From Alphaproteobacteria bacterium (GTDB lineage: Bacteria > Pseudomonadota > Alphaproteobacteria > Micropepsales > Micropepsaceae): a stretch of 64,000 nucleotides of DNA. Every line of letters starts with the position of its first letter. Position 1 is the stretch's first letter. Both the position numbers and the translations under genes were made by a program. Below, piece after piece: positions 54,285 through 64,000 of this stretch. Location: NCBI GenBank assembly GCA_028292825.1, contig JAQGLO010000144.1, positions 28,599 through 92,598 on the forward strand, given 5' to 3'. The notes beneath the pieces were generated by a model. It did not search any database. It saw only the letters and a list, made by a program, of their open reading frames with translations, and was not told the DNA's origin.

Positions 54285-55215
54285 TCAGATCGAACAGACG
54301 GCGGCAGCCTGGCTGGCACGCGAGGATAACGAACTGACGCAGACGGAGCGTGATGCTCTGGATGCCTGGCTTGCGCAATCCAGCCGGCACAAGGTTGCCT
54401 ATCTGTCGCTGAAGATGACATGGCAACGCACCGAAAGGCTGGCGGCGCTGAAGAGCCCCGCGCCGCGTGCCGAGGCGCCCCGGCGGGGGAGCGGGCTTCG
54501 TCTTGCCATCTTCGTTGCGGCCACCCTGGCGATCTTTTTCGGCGCCAACATCAACCTGACGCCGCACCAGGATCCCGGACAGAATTACAGCGCCGCTCCG
54601 GGACGGGTGGAGGTTTTCCGGCTTGCGGACGGCACGCGGATGGACCTGAATGCCGACACGCGCGTGCATGCCCATCTTTCCAACAAAATGCGTGTCGTGA
54701 CGCTGGAGTCCGGCGAAGCCTATTTCGAGGTGGTGCATGACGCAAAGCATCCCTTCATCGTCTATGCCGGCGACTGGCGTCTCACCGATCTGGGCACGAA
54801 ATTCTCCGTCTCTCTCGATGGTGATGAGATCCACGTCATGGTGCGTGAAGGACGGGTGCGCATGGACCCCATGCGCGGACAGGATTCGTCACGCACCGTG
54901 ATGGTGGACGCGGGTCATGTGATCGTCGCCAATAACCTGGAAACACTGGTTCTCACCAAGCCCGATGAGGATATTGCCAATGCCCTCAGCTGGCGCAGCG
55001 GCCTGCTGGTATTCGACCAGAAGCCGCTGGACGAAGTGGCGGAGCAGTTCAACCGCCATAACACCAAGCAGCTGCTGATCAAGGGCAGCGCCCGGAAAAT
55101 CCGGATCGGCGGAAGCTTCAAGGCGGACAATGTGGACGCCTTCATTCATTTGCTGCACCGGGGTTTCGGGCTTTCGGTGAATGACCAAGGAGACAAAGTG
55201 GAGCTGTCCCGCTAA
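54274..55215 (+). CDS. FecR-family anti-sigma regulator
   Basis: This 313-residue protein starts at ATG 54274, with AGGA nine bases upstream. An N-terminal cytoplasmic segment (AAAWLAREDNELTQTERDAL), one membrane helix (LRLAIFVAATLAIFFGANI) and a periplasmic FecR domain (VEVFRLADGTRMDLNADTRV, LGTKFSV) are followed by a C-terminal DUF4974-like domain (PLDEVAEQFNRHNTKQLLIK). It should hold or activate the sigma factor encoded just before it and receive the signal from the STN domain of the receptor at 55273. Order and spacing are typical. Confidence 0.92.
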   Translation: MSADQIEQTAAAWLAREDNELTQTERDALDAWLAQSSRHKVAYLSLKMTWQRTERLAALKSPAPRAEAPRRGSGLRLAIFVAATLAIFFGANINLTPHQDPGQNYSAAPGRVEVFRLADGTRMDLNADTRVHAHLSNKMRVVTLESGEAYFEVVHDAKHPFIVYAGDWRLTDLGTKFSVSLDGDEIHVMVREGRVRMDPMRGQDSSRTVMVDAGHVIVANNLETLVLTKPDEDIANALSWRSGLLVFDQKPLDEVAEQFNRHNTKQLLIKGSARKIRIGGSFKADNVDAFIHLLHRGFGLSVNDQGDKVELSR

Positions 55216-55272
55216 AATCGCGGGCGGCCAATCCTGCCGATTCAAAATAATAAGATCGATACCGGGGGGTAT

Positions 55273-58200
55273 TTGGAGCGTTCTCGAATTCTGAGAGCCT
55301 GTCTTCTGGGCGCGCTGTCGCTGTGCGCCTTCATGCGCGGATTTTCGGCGCACGCGGCCGAGCCCCAGGAGACCGTGAGCATCCCCGCCGAAAATCTCAA
55401 ACGCGCGCTGGACGATTACATCAAGCAGACCGGCATTGAGCTGATCTACAATACCGACGATGTCCGCGCCGGTGTCAGCCATGAGGTGCGCGGACTGGCC
55501 GCCGAGAAGGCCCTGATGGAAATGCTGGTGAACACCGGCATGTCCGCCATCCGCGACAGCACGGGCGCCATAATCATCGCACGTTCCAGGCACGACATCA
55601 CCGATCCGGCTTATGCCGGCACGGAGTCGGTCGTGGTGACGGGGACGCGCATTGTTCGCGACAATGACTATGCGCCGCCGCCCGCAACCATTGTCGCGGC
55701 GGACCAGATGCTGCGGATAACGCCGTCCGGCCTGCCCAATGCTCTCAACAAGCTGCCGCTTTTCGCGCCCGCCCAGACCAGCATCAGCACGGCCAGTGGC
55801 GCCAACGGCAAGGGTTCGCGCCCGCCGGGAAACTTTATGGATCTGCGCGGACTGGGTCCCAACCGCACACTTGTCCTGGAAGATGGTCATCGCATGCCGG
55901 CGACCTGGTTCGACGGCACCATCGACGTGAACACCGTTCCCCAGATGCTGATGGAACAGGTGGGCATTGTCACGGGCGGTGCCTCCGCCGTTTACGGGTC
56001 CGACGCCGTCAGCGGCGTGGTGAACTTCATCATCGATCACAAGTTCAATGGCCTGAAGGGCATCGTCGAGGGCGGCGTCTCCGAATATGGCGACGCGTCT
56101 ACCTATCGCCTGGGGCTGGCCGGCGGGTCGGCGCTGTTTGGCGGGCGTGGACATGTGGAATTCAGCGCCGAGGTTTACAATCGCGACAAGGTCCGCAGCC
56201 AGGCCAGCCGGCCCTATGGCAATCTCTCCACCCAGATTGTGGGCAGCGGCACTGCGGCCAGCCCCTACCGGCTGGCCAGCAACGTCTATATCAGCAACGC
56301 GTCTTTTGGCGGACTGATAACGGACGGGCCATTGGCGGGTCAGCAGTTCCTGCCCACCGGCAAACTGGCGCCCTTCAACCCCGGCCTTCCGACAGCCACG
56401 ATAAACCTGGGCATCGGGGGCGATGGCGGCTGGTTGCGCAACGAGGATCTCAGTCCTTCGCTGCTGACCTTCCAGAGTTTCGCGCGCGCCGACTATGACC
56501 TGACCGGCGCCGCCCACTTCTATGTTCAGGCCAGCTTCGCCCAGACGCGAAGCAATGTCCGAAGCCAGAACCTGGTGCAGACCGCGGGATCGAACGCCAT
56601 CACGATCTACAGCGGCAATGCCTTCCTGGCGCCGGATTATCAGGCGGCCCTGACCGCAACAGGCACGCCCAGCTTCAATCTCAACCGGTATGACGAGGAT
56701 TTCGGAAGCCGGATCACCTTCGTCACCCAGACCGGCGCGCTTGCCGTCACCACAGGCCTGACGGGGATTTCGTCCGGCCGCTACAACTGGGAGGTGTATT
56801 TCACCCACGGGGAGGGGCGCACCAAGCAGACCTCCCTCAACAATGTGAACAGCGAGCGCTTCTATGCGGCGGTCGATGCGGTTGCCGCGCCGGCGGGCAA
56901 TGCGCTGGGCGTTGCCGCGGGCACCATCGTCTGCCGGGCAACACTGACGGCGCCGGGGCTGTATCCCGGTTGCGTTCCGATCGATGTGTTTGGAAATGGC
57001 GCGCCGTCACAGGCGGCGAAGGATTATGTCGTCGGCACCACATGGTGGATGGCGCGCAATACCATGGATGATTTCGCCGCCAATATCACAGGCGAGTTGT
57101 TCGAAGCCTGGGCCGGGCCGGTCAAGGCGGCCATCGGAGTCGAATATCGCGAACAGGGCCTGAGCGAAACGACGAATGTTCCGGACAACAGCTTCAATGC
57201 CGCGGGGCTGCGGGGAAACTTTTCGCCCGGCACGCTCAAATGGACCAAGGACATCGCGGCGGCGGCGCAAGGTGCCAATTCCGTCAAGGAGAGCAATATC
57301 GAAGTCAGCATGCCCCTGCTCGAGGACCTGCCGCTGGTCCAGAGGCTCGCGATCAACGGCGCTTTTCGCTACACCGACTACAGCACGTCGGGCGACGCCA
57401 ATACCTGGAAGCTCGGCCTGGAATGGCAGTTGCTGGACGATCTGCACCTGCGGGCGATGCAGTCACAGGATATCCGCGCGCCGACATTGTTCGATCTCTA
57501 TCAGGGCTCGCAGGTGACCATTGTCGGCCATCAGGATCTGCTGACCAACTCGGGCGGATCGGTCAATGTGGAGGTCCATGGCAATCCCAGCCTGGTGCCG
57601 GAGGTTTCCCGCAACAGCATGGCGGGCTTTACTTACCGGCCAAGCTGGTTGCGCCGCTTTTCGCTGTCGCTCGATTATTATCGCATCTCCATCATGCACG
57701 CGATCGGCCTGGTCTCCGGCGTCTCCCCGGATGTGGAAAACAATTGCAACGCATCCGGCGGCACATCGCCTTTCTGCCAGTACATCATACGCCCTGGGCC
57801 TGTCTCCGACACCAGCCTGGCCAATTTCCCCATCCTGCTGACCTCGCAGAAATTGAACCTGGCGTCGACACGGGCCGAGGGCGTGGATTTCGAACTCAAC
57901 TACGCCACCGATCTCGGCGAAGTCGATCCGTCGCTGGATGGGGTGCTGAGCCTGCGCCTTTGGTGGGCGCATCAGCGCATGCTCAAGACACAAACCCTTC
58001 CCGGCGCGGTGGTTCTGAACATGGCCGGCACGGCGCAGGCCCCCAACGACCGCGTGACCCTCATCATGAACTATACGCGGGGGCCATTTAGCGTCGATCT
58101 TCTGGAGCGCTATCTCGCGAGTTTCCGCCAGAGTTCGAACCCGACCCTGGTTTACGCGATTGCCGATGTGCGGCCCTATTTCCAGACCGACATCGATATG

Positions 58201-58392
58201 TCCTGGGACTTTTCCGCCCTTGGCCATCCCGTGACCGGGTTTTTGAGCGTTGCCAATCTCTTGAATGTGCAGGGCGGCCTCTATCAGACGAGCGGTTTCT
58301 CCGGCAACCCCGGCCTGAATTACCCTGTTGCGCCGGGCGCGGATATTTTTGGCCGCTATTTCACGCTTGGCGTGCGCCTGAACATGGGCTGA
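55273..58392 (+). CDS. TonB-dependent receptor with STN signalling domain
   Basis: This 1,039-residue receptor has a signal peptide (LLGALSLCAFMRGFSAHA), an STN domain at about residues 37-95 (SIPAENLKRALDDYIKQTGI), a plug starting ESVVVTGTRIVRDNDYAPPP with VTGGASAVYGSDAVSGVVNF, and a barrel ending in RLNMG. The start is TTG 55273 with GGGGGG just upstream, since no ATG lies before the signal peptide; the other STN receptor in the window also begins with TTG. It lies 57 bp after fecR in one operon. The ligand is unknown; a sugar acid is possible from the dehydratase at 61664. Confidence 0.9.
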   Translation: MERSRILRACLLGALSLCAFMRGFSAHAAEPQETVSIPAENLKRALDDYIKQTGIELIYNTDDVRAGVSHEVRGLAAEKALMEMLVNTGMSAIRDSTGAIIIARSRHDITDPAYAGTESVVVTGTRIVRDNDYAPPPATIVAADQMLRITPSGLPNALNKLPLFAPAQTSISTASGANGKGSRPPGNFMDLRGLGPNRTLVLEDGHRMPATWFDGTIDVNTVPQMLMEQVGIVTGGASAVYGSDAVSGVVNFIIDHKFNGLKGIVEGGVSEYGDASTYRLGLAGGSALFGGRGHVEFSAEVYNRDKVRSQASRPYGNLSTQIVGSGTAASPYRLASNVYISNASFGGLITDGPLAGQQFLPTGKLAPFNPGLPTATINLGIGGDGGWLRNEDLSPSLLTFQSFARADYDLTGAAHFYVQASFAQTRSNVRSQNLVQTAGSNAITIYSGNAFLAPDYQAALTATGTPSFNLNRYDEDFGSRITFVTQTGALAVTTGLTGISSGRYNWEVYFTHGEGRTKQTSLNNVNSERFYAAVDAVAAPAGNALGVAAGTIVCRATLTAPGLYPGCVPIDVFGNGAPSQAAKDYVVGTTWWMARNTMDDFAANITGELFEAWAGPVKAAIGVEYREQGLSETTNVPDNSFNAAGLRGNFSPGTLKWTKDIAAAAQGANSVKESNIEVSMPLLEDLPLVQRLAINGAFRYTDYSTSGDANTWKLGLEWQLLDDLHLRAMQSQDIRAPTLFDLYQGSQVTIVGHQDLLTNSGGSVNVEVHGNPSLVPEVSRNSMAGFTYRPSWLRRFSLSLDYYRISIMHAIGLVSGVSPDVENNCNASGGTSPFCQYIIRPGPVSDTSLANFPILLTSQKLNLASTRAEGVDFELNYATDLGEVDPSLDGVLSLRLWWAHQRMLKTQTLPGAVVLNMAGTAQAPNDRVTLIMNYTRGPFSVDLLERYLASFRQSSNPTLVYAIADVRPYFQTDIDMSWDFSALGHPVTGFLSVANLLNVQGGLYQTSGFSGNPGLNYPVAPGADIFGRYFTLGVRLNMG

Positions 58393-58760
58393 GGCGCGGG
58401 GCTTCGTCCGGCACGCAGCGTGTCGCCGGGCAGCCGCCTGGGAATTCGGGAGCGCCACAAAAAAACTGTCACGTTTTTTTCGTCGGCACCCGTCTCAAGG
58501 ATAAGAGCTATAAAAACAGGGGCGGAAACTTGCAGGACAACCGGCATTTCACTGTGCTTCGGTGGCGCTTCAACAGCGTCTTCGCATCTGCGGTAACGGC
58601 GTCGGCCCGAATGCGACGCGGGAAAATCGAGAAAATTTGATGCCTGCCCCGACTTCGGTTGGGGGAGTTCTGTTTGGTGCGAACGCGCGGTGACTGCGTG
58701 GCGTGAGCGGCTTCATGTCTTCAATGGGCCATTCAAGGTCCGAAATATCCTGGGGGAAAT
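58393..58760 (+). other. Intergenic region between two receptor genes
   Basis: About 370 bp without a convincing gene. It contains a T-run (58473-58480) and AT-rich patches that could form a promoter for the receptor at 58761, and CTGGGGGAAAT just before its start as ribosome-binding site. No clear hairpin terminator or ECF promoter was identified. Confidence 0.35.
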
Positions 58761-61580
58761 ATGCATCGCAAATATCTGAAACTCGGTGTCTCGACTGTCG
58801 CCATCGTCATGGCGGCCTTGTCCGCCGCGCACGCGCAGGGAATGGCCGAACCCACCGAGCAGGTCGTCGTGACCGGTTCGCGCGTCATCACCAACGGCAA
58901 TGACAGCCCGACGCCCGTGACCGTCATCTCCACCAGCGACATCACCGCGACCGCACCCGCCACGGTGTTTGACGGGTTGCAGGCCTTGCCGGTGTTCAAC
59001 GGCAATGTCGGCCCCCAGGCCAATCCCGGCAACAGTTCACAGAACAATGCCGCGCATGAGTTCAATCTGCGCAGCATCGGCATCACCAGGACGCTGGTTC
59101 TGTATGACGGGCGCCGCATCGCCTCCACGACCCCTACGGGCGTGATCAATGCCGATATCATCCCGACCATGCTGTTGCAGCGGGTTGATATCGTGACGGG
59201 CGGCGTGTCCGCGGTTTACGGCTCGGACGCCATTTCCGGCGTGGTCAATTTCATCACCGACAAGAACTTCAACGGCGTCAAGGCATACGTCCAGGGCGGC
59301 CTGTCGGAATATGCCGACGGCAAGAACGTGAAATTCGGCGTGGCCGCGGGCGAAGATGTCCTGGGCGGCCGGGGCCATATCGAGGGCAGCTTCGAATATT
59401 ACGACAATGCGGGCATTGCCTGGAACGACAAGCTGCAGCGGCCCTGGGCGCAACGGGTGATCACGCTCCAGGGCGCGGGCACGACCGCCAGTCCGGATCA
59501 CATCGTCTATGACACGCGGCTGAACAGCACCAGCTTCGGCGGTTACATCACGGCCGCGAGCAATGCCGGCAATCCGCTGGCGGGAATGAATTTTGCCACC
59601 AACGGCCAGCTCTCGCCCTACAATCATGGAACGGCAGTGGTAACCGGCATCGAAAGCGGCGGCGATGGCGGCTATTATTACCAGGCCTCGCTCGTGTCGA
59701 AGACGAAAATGGGGCAGGCCTATGCCAGGTTCGATTATGATTTTGGCAATGGCATCCAGGCCTATGTCTCGGCCTCATCGACCCTGGACCAGAACGAAAA
59801 CAATCATCAGAGCAACGAATTCCGGAACATCTCGCTGAGCGCCACCAACGCGTTCCTCTCCCCGGCCCAGCAGGCCGCGATGACCGCCGCCGGCGTTACA
59901 AAATTCAACTTCAGCAAGATCATGACGCAGGCGCCGCCGCTGCAGCCCGATACCTGGACGACGGCCTATCTCATCAACAGCGGCGTCAGCGGCAATATCG
60001 GCAAGTACAAGTGGGACCTGTCCTACGTCTTCAATTCCAACGAGCAGTACACCCGCAACAACGCCAACATCGACCTCGGCCGGGCCTATGCGGCGCTTGA
60101 CGCTGTGGTCAGCCCCACGACGGGCCAGGTGGTGTGCAATGTCACGCTGACCAACCCCACCCTCTATCCGGGATGCCAGCCGCTGAACCTGTTCGGGCCG
60201 ACTTCCGAAAGTGCGCAGGCGCTGAACTATATCCTGGTCACCACCAAGTACCATTCCATCACCACATTGAACGATGTGGGCGGCAGCGTCAGCGGCTCGC
60301 CGTTTGACGATTGGGCCGGTCCGGTCAATATGGCCATCAGCGGGGAATACCGCACCACGACGTTCAGCCTGCAGAGCAACGCCCAGCCGACCTCGAAGCT
60401 GGATTGCACCGGCCTGCGCTTCAACTGCGTTCAGGGAACGACGCTTCTCTATATTTCCAATGTCGTTGCCAACGAAAACCCGCCCAGCGTGAACCAGTCC
60501 GTCGCCGAAGGGGCGCTGGAAGTGAACGTGCCTTTGCTCAAGGACCTGCCTTTCGTCCAGAGTCTCGATCTGAATGCCGCCGGCCGTTACACCTACTACA
60601 ACACCAATGGCGATGTTCAGACCTGGAAGGTCGGCCTGGAATGGCATGCAACTGATGAGGTGAGCTTCCGGGCCACCCGCTCGCTCGACATACGCGCGCC
60701 CAACCTCAACGATCTCTTTGCGCCGCAGCTGGTCAACCCGGCGGGGGTGACCGACAATCACACCGGCATTGTCGGCCAGGCGCCCTTCATCACGAACTCC
60801 AATCCCAACCTGCAGCCGGAGAAGGCCAACACCTTGACGGCCGGCGTCGTCTATCGTCCGGCCTGGCTGGAAGACTTCAGCATCTCAGCCGACTATTACA
60901 AAACCAAGATCGGCAACGCCATCACCACGATCCAGGGCCAGAGCACGACGGTCCAGAATCTGTGCGAAGCGAGCAACGGCACCTCGCCCTATTGTGCGCT
61001 GATCCAGCGGCCGCTGCCGTTTTCCGACCGCAGCGCGGCCAACTTCGTGACCGCGTTCATCAGCCAGGGCCTCAATGTCCAGTCGCTCAATACCGAAGGC
61101 GTCGATGTCGAGATGAACTACCAGTCGGATATCGGGCCGGGCCATTTTGCGGCGCGTCTGCTCTCCAGCTATCAGCCCATGTTGAAGACCGTTCAGTTCG
61201 CCGGCGCGCCGGTTTTGAACGCCGCCAATATCGCAGGGTCCCCTGGGTTCAAGAACTCGCTGTTCCTGAAGTATATCTGGGGCGATCTGTCGCTCGACAT
61301 CCTGGAAAAGTACCACGGCAAGACGCGCTGGAATTCCGATCGCACGCAGATCTATGCGCCGGCGTATCTGCCCTCGGCCGCCTACACGAACGTCACGGTC
61401 ACCTACAATCTGGGTGTGCTGTCCTATTACCTGACGGTCGAGAATGCCTTCGACAAGCAGCCCACCCCTTATGGCGCCAATGGCGGCAGTTCGGGCGTGC
61501 CGGGCCTGTTCGGCGGCTTTGTGCCCGGTGACGACGCCATCGGCCGTTACTACACCCTGGGCGTTCGCTTGCGGATGTAG
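58761..61580 (+). CDS. TonB-dependent receptor (no STN domain)
   Basis: This 939-residue receptor starts at ATG 58761 with GGGGGA upstream. The signal peptide ends in SAAHA. The plug begins with EQVVVTGSRVITNGNDSPTP and contains VTGGVSAVYGSDAISGVVNF, and the barrel ends GVRLRM. It lies after the STN receptor and 83 bp before an exported enolase-superfamily enzyme. Its barrel resembles that of the STN receptor at 55273 (shared NFVTAFISQ/LTSQ-type segments and CEASNGTSPYC versus CNASGGTSPFC), so the two may import related ligands. It should not signal itself. Confidence 0.9.
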   Translation: MHRKYLKLGVSTVAIVMAALSAAHAQGMAEPTEQVVVTGSRVITNGNDSPTPVTVISTSDITATAPATVFDGLQALPVFNGNVGPQANPGNSSQNNAAHEFNLRSIGITRTLVLYDGRRIASTTPTGVINADIIPTMLLQRVDIVTGGVSAVYGSDAISGVVNFITDKNFNGVKAYVQGGLSEYADGKNVKFGVAAGEDVLGGRGHIEGSFEYYDNAGIAWNDKLQRPWAQRVITLQGAGTTASPDHIVYDTRLNSTSFGGYITAASNAGNPLAGMNFATNGQLSPYNHGTAVVTGIESGGDGGYYYQASLVSKTKMGQAYARFDYDFGNGIQAYVSASSTLDQNENNHQSNEFRNISLSATNAFLSPAQQAAMTAAGVTKFNFSKIMTQAPPLQPDTWTTAYLINSGVSGNIGKYKWDLSYVFNSNEQYTRNNANIDLGRAYAALDAVVSPTTGQVVCNVTLTNPTLYPGCQPLNLFGPTSESAQALNYILVTTKYHSITTLNDVGGSVSGSPFDDWAGPVNMAISGEYRTTTFSLQSNAQPTSKLDCTGLRFNCVQGTTLLYISNVVANENPPSVNQSVAEGALEVNVPLLKDLPFVQSLDLNAAGRYTYYNTNGDVQTWKVGLEWHATDEVSFRATRSLDIRAPNLNDLFAPQLVNPAGVTDNHTGIVGQAPFITNSNPNLQPEKANTLTAGVVYRPAWLEDFSISADYYKTKIGNAITTIQGQSTTVQNLCEASNGTSPYCALIQRPLPFSDRSAANFVTAFISQGLNVQSLNTEGVDVEMNYQSDIGPGHFAARLLSSYQPMLKTVQFAGAPVLNAANIAGSPGFKNSLFLKYIWGDLSLDILEKYHGKTRWNSDRTQIYAPAYLPSAAYTNVTVTYNLGVLSYYLTVENAFDKQPTPYGANGGSSGVPGLFGGFVPGDDAIGRYYTLGVRLRM

Positions 61581-61663
61581 AAGCCTGGGAGATCAACGCC
61601 ATTGCGGCCCAGGGTTTGGATTTGCGAACCTTGGGCCGTCATTTTCCACCCCGGAGCCATTCC

Positions 61664-62920
61664 ATGGATCGTCGCAAACTTCTTGCCAATCTCGGCGCCA
61701 TGTCCTGCTTTGCCCTGCCATTCCAGGCCAGGGCCGAAGCGCTGCGCAGGAAGGTCAGGATCACCGATGTGAAGGTGATGGTGATCCGGGGCACCTGGGA
61801 CTGGAATCTGATCAAGATCGAAACCGACGCGGGCGTGTACGGCATCGGCGAAGGCTATTGGGGGCCGGGGCTGAAGGATATGGTGCTGAACCGTTTTCGC
61901 GAACAGCTGATCGGGGAAGATCCGCTCAATGTGGTCAAGCTGGCGACCAAGCTGCTGTTCCTCAATGGCGGCTATGGCGCCATCGGCGGCGTTACCGTGC
62001 ATGCCTCGTCCGGCGTCGAGATTGCATTGTGGGACCTGGCGGGGCGCCTGCTGGGGGTTCCGGTGTGCGATCTGCTGGGCGGGCGGTTCCGCGACAAGGT
62101 GCGTTTCTATCGCACCCTGACCGCACCGGAAAAGAATCCGGCCGATCCCAAGGCCTGGGGCGACCAGGCGGCGCAGGTCAAGGCCAGCAATCCCTATGGG
62201 TTCACCGCCTTCAAGTTTCAGGGCGACAGCGTGCCGCGCACCGCGGACCCCGGTTATTCGGAGCCGGGACACGACCCCTATACCAACCAGCTCACCAACA
62301 AGGACATCGACCGGCGGGTGGACCGCATGGACCGGGTGCGCGCGGCCATCGGTCCCGACATCGACATGGCGATCGAGTGTCACTGGAAATATTCGGTCAA
62401 TGACGCGATCAAATACTGCAACGCGCTTGAACATGTGCGCCCGATGTGGGTGGAAGATCCCACCCCGCCCGAGAACATCGAGACCATGGTGCGCGTTTCG
62501 CGCGCCACCAACACGCCGATCTGCACCGGCGAGAATCTTTACCTGCTTGCGGGGTTCAAGGACCTGATCATCCAGCAGGGCTGCGCCGGCGTGCATCTGG
62601 ATATTCCCAAGATGGGCGGGCTGTTCGAGGCCAAGCGCGTTTCGGATCTCGCGGATGTCTATGGCATCTGGACGGCGGCACACAATCCCGCCAGTCCGAT
62701 CGGGACCATCGCCTCAGCCCATGCGGCAGCTACGATGCGGAATTTCCGCATTCACGAATTGGCAAAATGGGTCGACTGGTGGCCGACACTGGTCATCCAT
62801 GAAGGCCCGATCTGGAAAGACGGTTATTTCCACATCGAGGACAAGCCAGGCCTGGGAATCGAGATCAATCCGGACGTCGCCAAGGCGCATCTCGCGCCGG
62901 GTGAATCGTGGTGGGGTTAG
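61664..62920 (+). CDS. Exported enolase-superfamily (mandelate racemase/galactonate dehydratase-like) enzyme
   Basis: This 418-residue protein starts at ATG 61664 (CCGGAG upstream); an ATG at 61616 gives a less natural N-terminus. The N-terminus DRRKLLANLGAMSCFALPFQ then ARA resembles a Tat signal. The N-domain is at about residues 25-150. Metal positions by the family's 26-residue spacing are Glu238 (AIECHWKY), Glu264 (VEDPTPP) and Glu290 (TGENLY). His240 and His340 (AHNPASP) match the acid/base residues. Ligand 1 is Glu where the family usually has Asp. It is related to the enzyme at 6716. A periplasmic sugar-acid dehydratase or racemase is likely. Confidence 0.82.
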   Translation: MDRRKLLANLGAMSCFALPFQARAEALRRKVRITDVKVMVIRGTWDWNLIKIETDAGVYGIGEGYWGPGLKDMVLNRFREQLIGEDPLNVVKLATKLLFLNGGYGAIGGVTVHASSGVEIALWDLAGRLLGVPVCDLLGGRFRDKVRFYRTLTAPEKNPADPKAWGDQAAQVKASNPYGFTAFKFQGDSVPRTADPGYSEPGHDPYTNQLTNKDIDRRVDRMDRVRAAIGPDIDMAIECHWKYSVNDAIKYCNALEHVRPMWVEDPTPPENIETMVRVSRATNTPICTGENLYLLAGFKDLIIQQGCAGVHLDIPKMGGLFEAKRVSDLADVYGIWTAAHNPASPIGTIASAHAAATMRNFRIHELAKWVDWWPTLVIHEGPIWKDGYFHIEDKPGLGIEINPDVAKAHLAPGESWWG

Positions 62921-62959
62921 CTTTGGATAACGCCGGTCGATGCGTGTGTTTTGGGCCTG

Positions 62960-64000
62960 TCACGCCAGCGTCAGCCAGCGCAGCCGCAGGGCATTGCCGA
63001 TCACCGAGATCGAGCTGAGGCTCATGGCAGCCGCCGCGATGACAGGGCTGAGCAGGAGGCCGAAGGCCGGATAGAGCGCCCCCGCCGCAATCGGGATCCC
63101 GATCACATTGTAGACGAAGGCGAGCACCAGGTTCTGGCGGATGTTGCGCATGGTGGCCCGGCTGAGGGCGCGCGCCCGGACGATCCCGGCCAGATCGCCT
63201 TTCACCAGCGTTATCCCTGCGCTCTGGATGGCGACATCGGTGCCGGTGCCCATGGCGATGCCGATATCGGCCTCGGCCAGGGCCGGGGCGTCATTCACGC
63301 CGTCGCCCGCCATCGCCACGATGCGGCCTTCGCTGCGCAACCTGCGCACCACGGCGTTCTTGCCATCGGGCAGGATGCCGGCCTCGACCTCCGTGATGCC
63401 GAGCCTGGCGGCCACGGCCTCGGCTGTCGTGCGATTGTCCCCGGTCAGCATCACGATGCGGATATTTGCCTCCCGCAGCTGGGCGAGTGCAGCCGGCGTC
63501 GATTGTTTGATCGGATCGGCAATGGCGAGGATACCGGCAGCATGGCCATCCACCGCCACGAACATCGCCGTGGCGCCGTCCCGCCGCAGCGCGTCCGCGC
63601 GGGCGTCCAGCGTGCCGGTGCTGACATTCAGCTCCGTGAGCAATTGTACCGTACCCACGGCCACGCGCTTGCCGCCGACCGTGCCGGTAATGCCCTTGCC
63701 GGTGACGGACCGGAAATCCGCCACATCGTCCAGCCCGACATTGCGATCTTTCGCCGCCGCCAGAATGGCGGCGGCCAATGGATGTTCGCTGGAGCGCTCC
63801 AGGCTGGCGGCCAGCGAAAGCACGACCGCCTCGTCAAATCCGTCCGCCGGCACGATCGCGATCAACCGGGGCCGGCCTTCGGTCAAGGTGCCGGTCTTGT
63901 CGACCAACAGCGTGTCAACCTTCTCGAACCGCTCCAGCGCCTCGGCATTCTTGATGAGGATGCCGGCGCCCGCGCCCTTGCCGACGCCCACCATGATGGA
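62960..64000 (-). CDS. Heavy-metal (copper-type) P1B ATPase, partial
   Basis: The gene runs off the right edge, so only about 347 C-terminal residues are visible. The frame is open to base 64000. Seen: [20 protein letters not shown] after the transmembrane metal site, the phosphorylation motif DKTGTLTEG, the HP motif of P1B ATPases in [42 protein letters not shown], and two final membrane helices. This is the CopA-like layout; the metal-binding CPC motif would lie just outside the window. It should export Cu(I) or a related ion. Convergent with the dehydratase gene, so probably unrelated to it. Confidence 0.9.
   Translation of the reverse strand, partial: SIMVGVGKGAGAGILIKNAEALERFEKVDTLLVDKTGTLTEGRPRLIAIVPADGFDEAVVLSLAASLERSSEHPLAAAILAAAKDRNVGLDDVADFRSVTGKGITGTVGGKRVAVGTVQLLTELNVSTGTLDARADALRRDGATAMFVAVDGHAAGILAIADPIKQSTPAALAQLREANIRIVMLTGDNRTTAEAVAARLGITEVEAGILPDGKNAVVRRLRSEGRIVAMAGDGVNDAPALAEADIGIAMGTGTDVAIQSAGITLVKGDLAGIVRARALSRATMRNIRQNLVLAFVYNVIGIPIAAGALYPAFGLLLSPVIAAAAMSLSSISVIGNALRLRWLTLA

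Overview
The window reads as a high-GC Gram-negative chromosome, most likely an Alphaproteobacterium of the TonB-receptor-rich type (Caulobacterales, Sphingomonadales, Rhizomicrobium-like). That placement is an inference from the GC-rich coding, six large TonB-dependent receptors (one frameshifted), FecI/FecR-type signalling, MBG-repeat two-partner secretion and a Bat operon. No tRNA, rRNA, CRISPR array or insertion sequence was seen.

Left part (1-9.3 kb): a sugar-acid uptake and catabolism cluster on the + strand. It holds a partial mannonate-dehydratase-like protein, a TonB receptor, an exported beta-propeller, a LysR regulator, an RraA-like aldolase, an exported enolase-superfamily dehydratase and an ACS-type MFS transporter. 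From 9.5 to 12.3 kb, on the - strand, lie a TetR regulator and a TonB receptor broken by one frameshift. From 12.5 to 26 kb there is a two-partner secretion pair: a TpsA adhesin of about 3,890 residues, built from a haemagglutination domain, two copies of a GLUG module and about 22 MBG repeats, overlapped by its TpsB exporter. An MFS transporter follows.

Centre (27.4-43.9 kb): the most unusual region. Two paralogous TonB receptors are associated with three exported asparaginase-family proteins, two exported amidase-signature enzymes, one FecR, one intact ECF sigma factor and the remnant of a second sigma factor. I read it as a duplicated system for outer-membrane import and periplasmic deamidation of an unidentified amide-rich substrate. 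All three asparaginase-like proteins lack the usual motif-2 aspartate.

Right part: a complete moxR-DUF58-DUF4381-VWA-VWA/TPR-BatD operon (44.3-50.9 kb, - strand) with a CRP-like palindrome upstream; a divergent SDR/HxlR pair plus a second SDR (51.2-53.4 kb); then an intact sigma/FecR/STN-receptor set, a second receptor and another exported enolase-superfamily enzyme (53.7-62.9 kb). A copper-type P-ATPase runs off the right edge.
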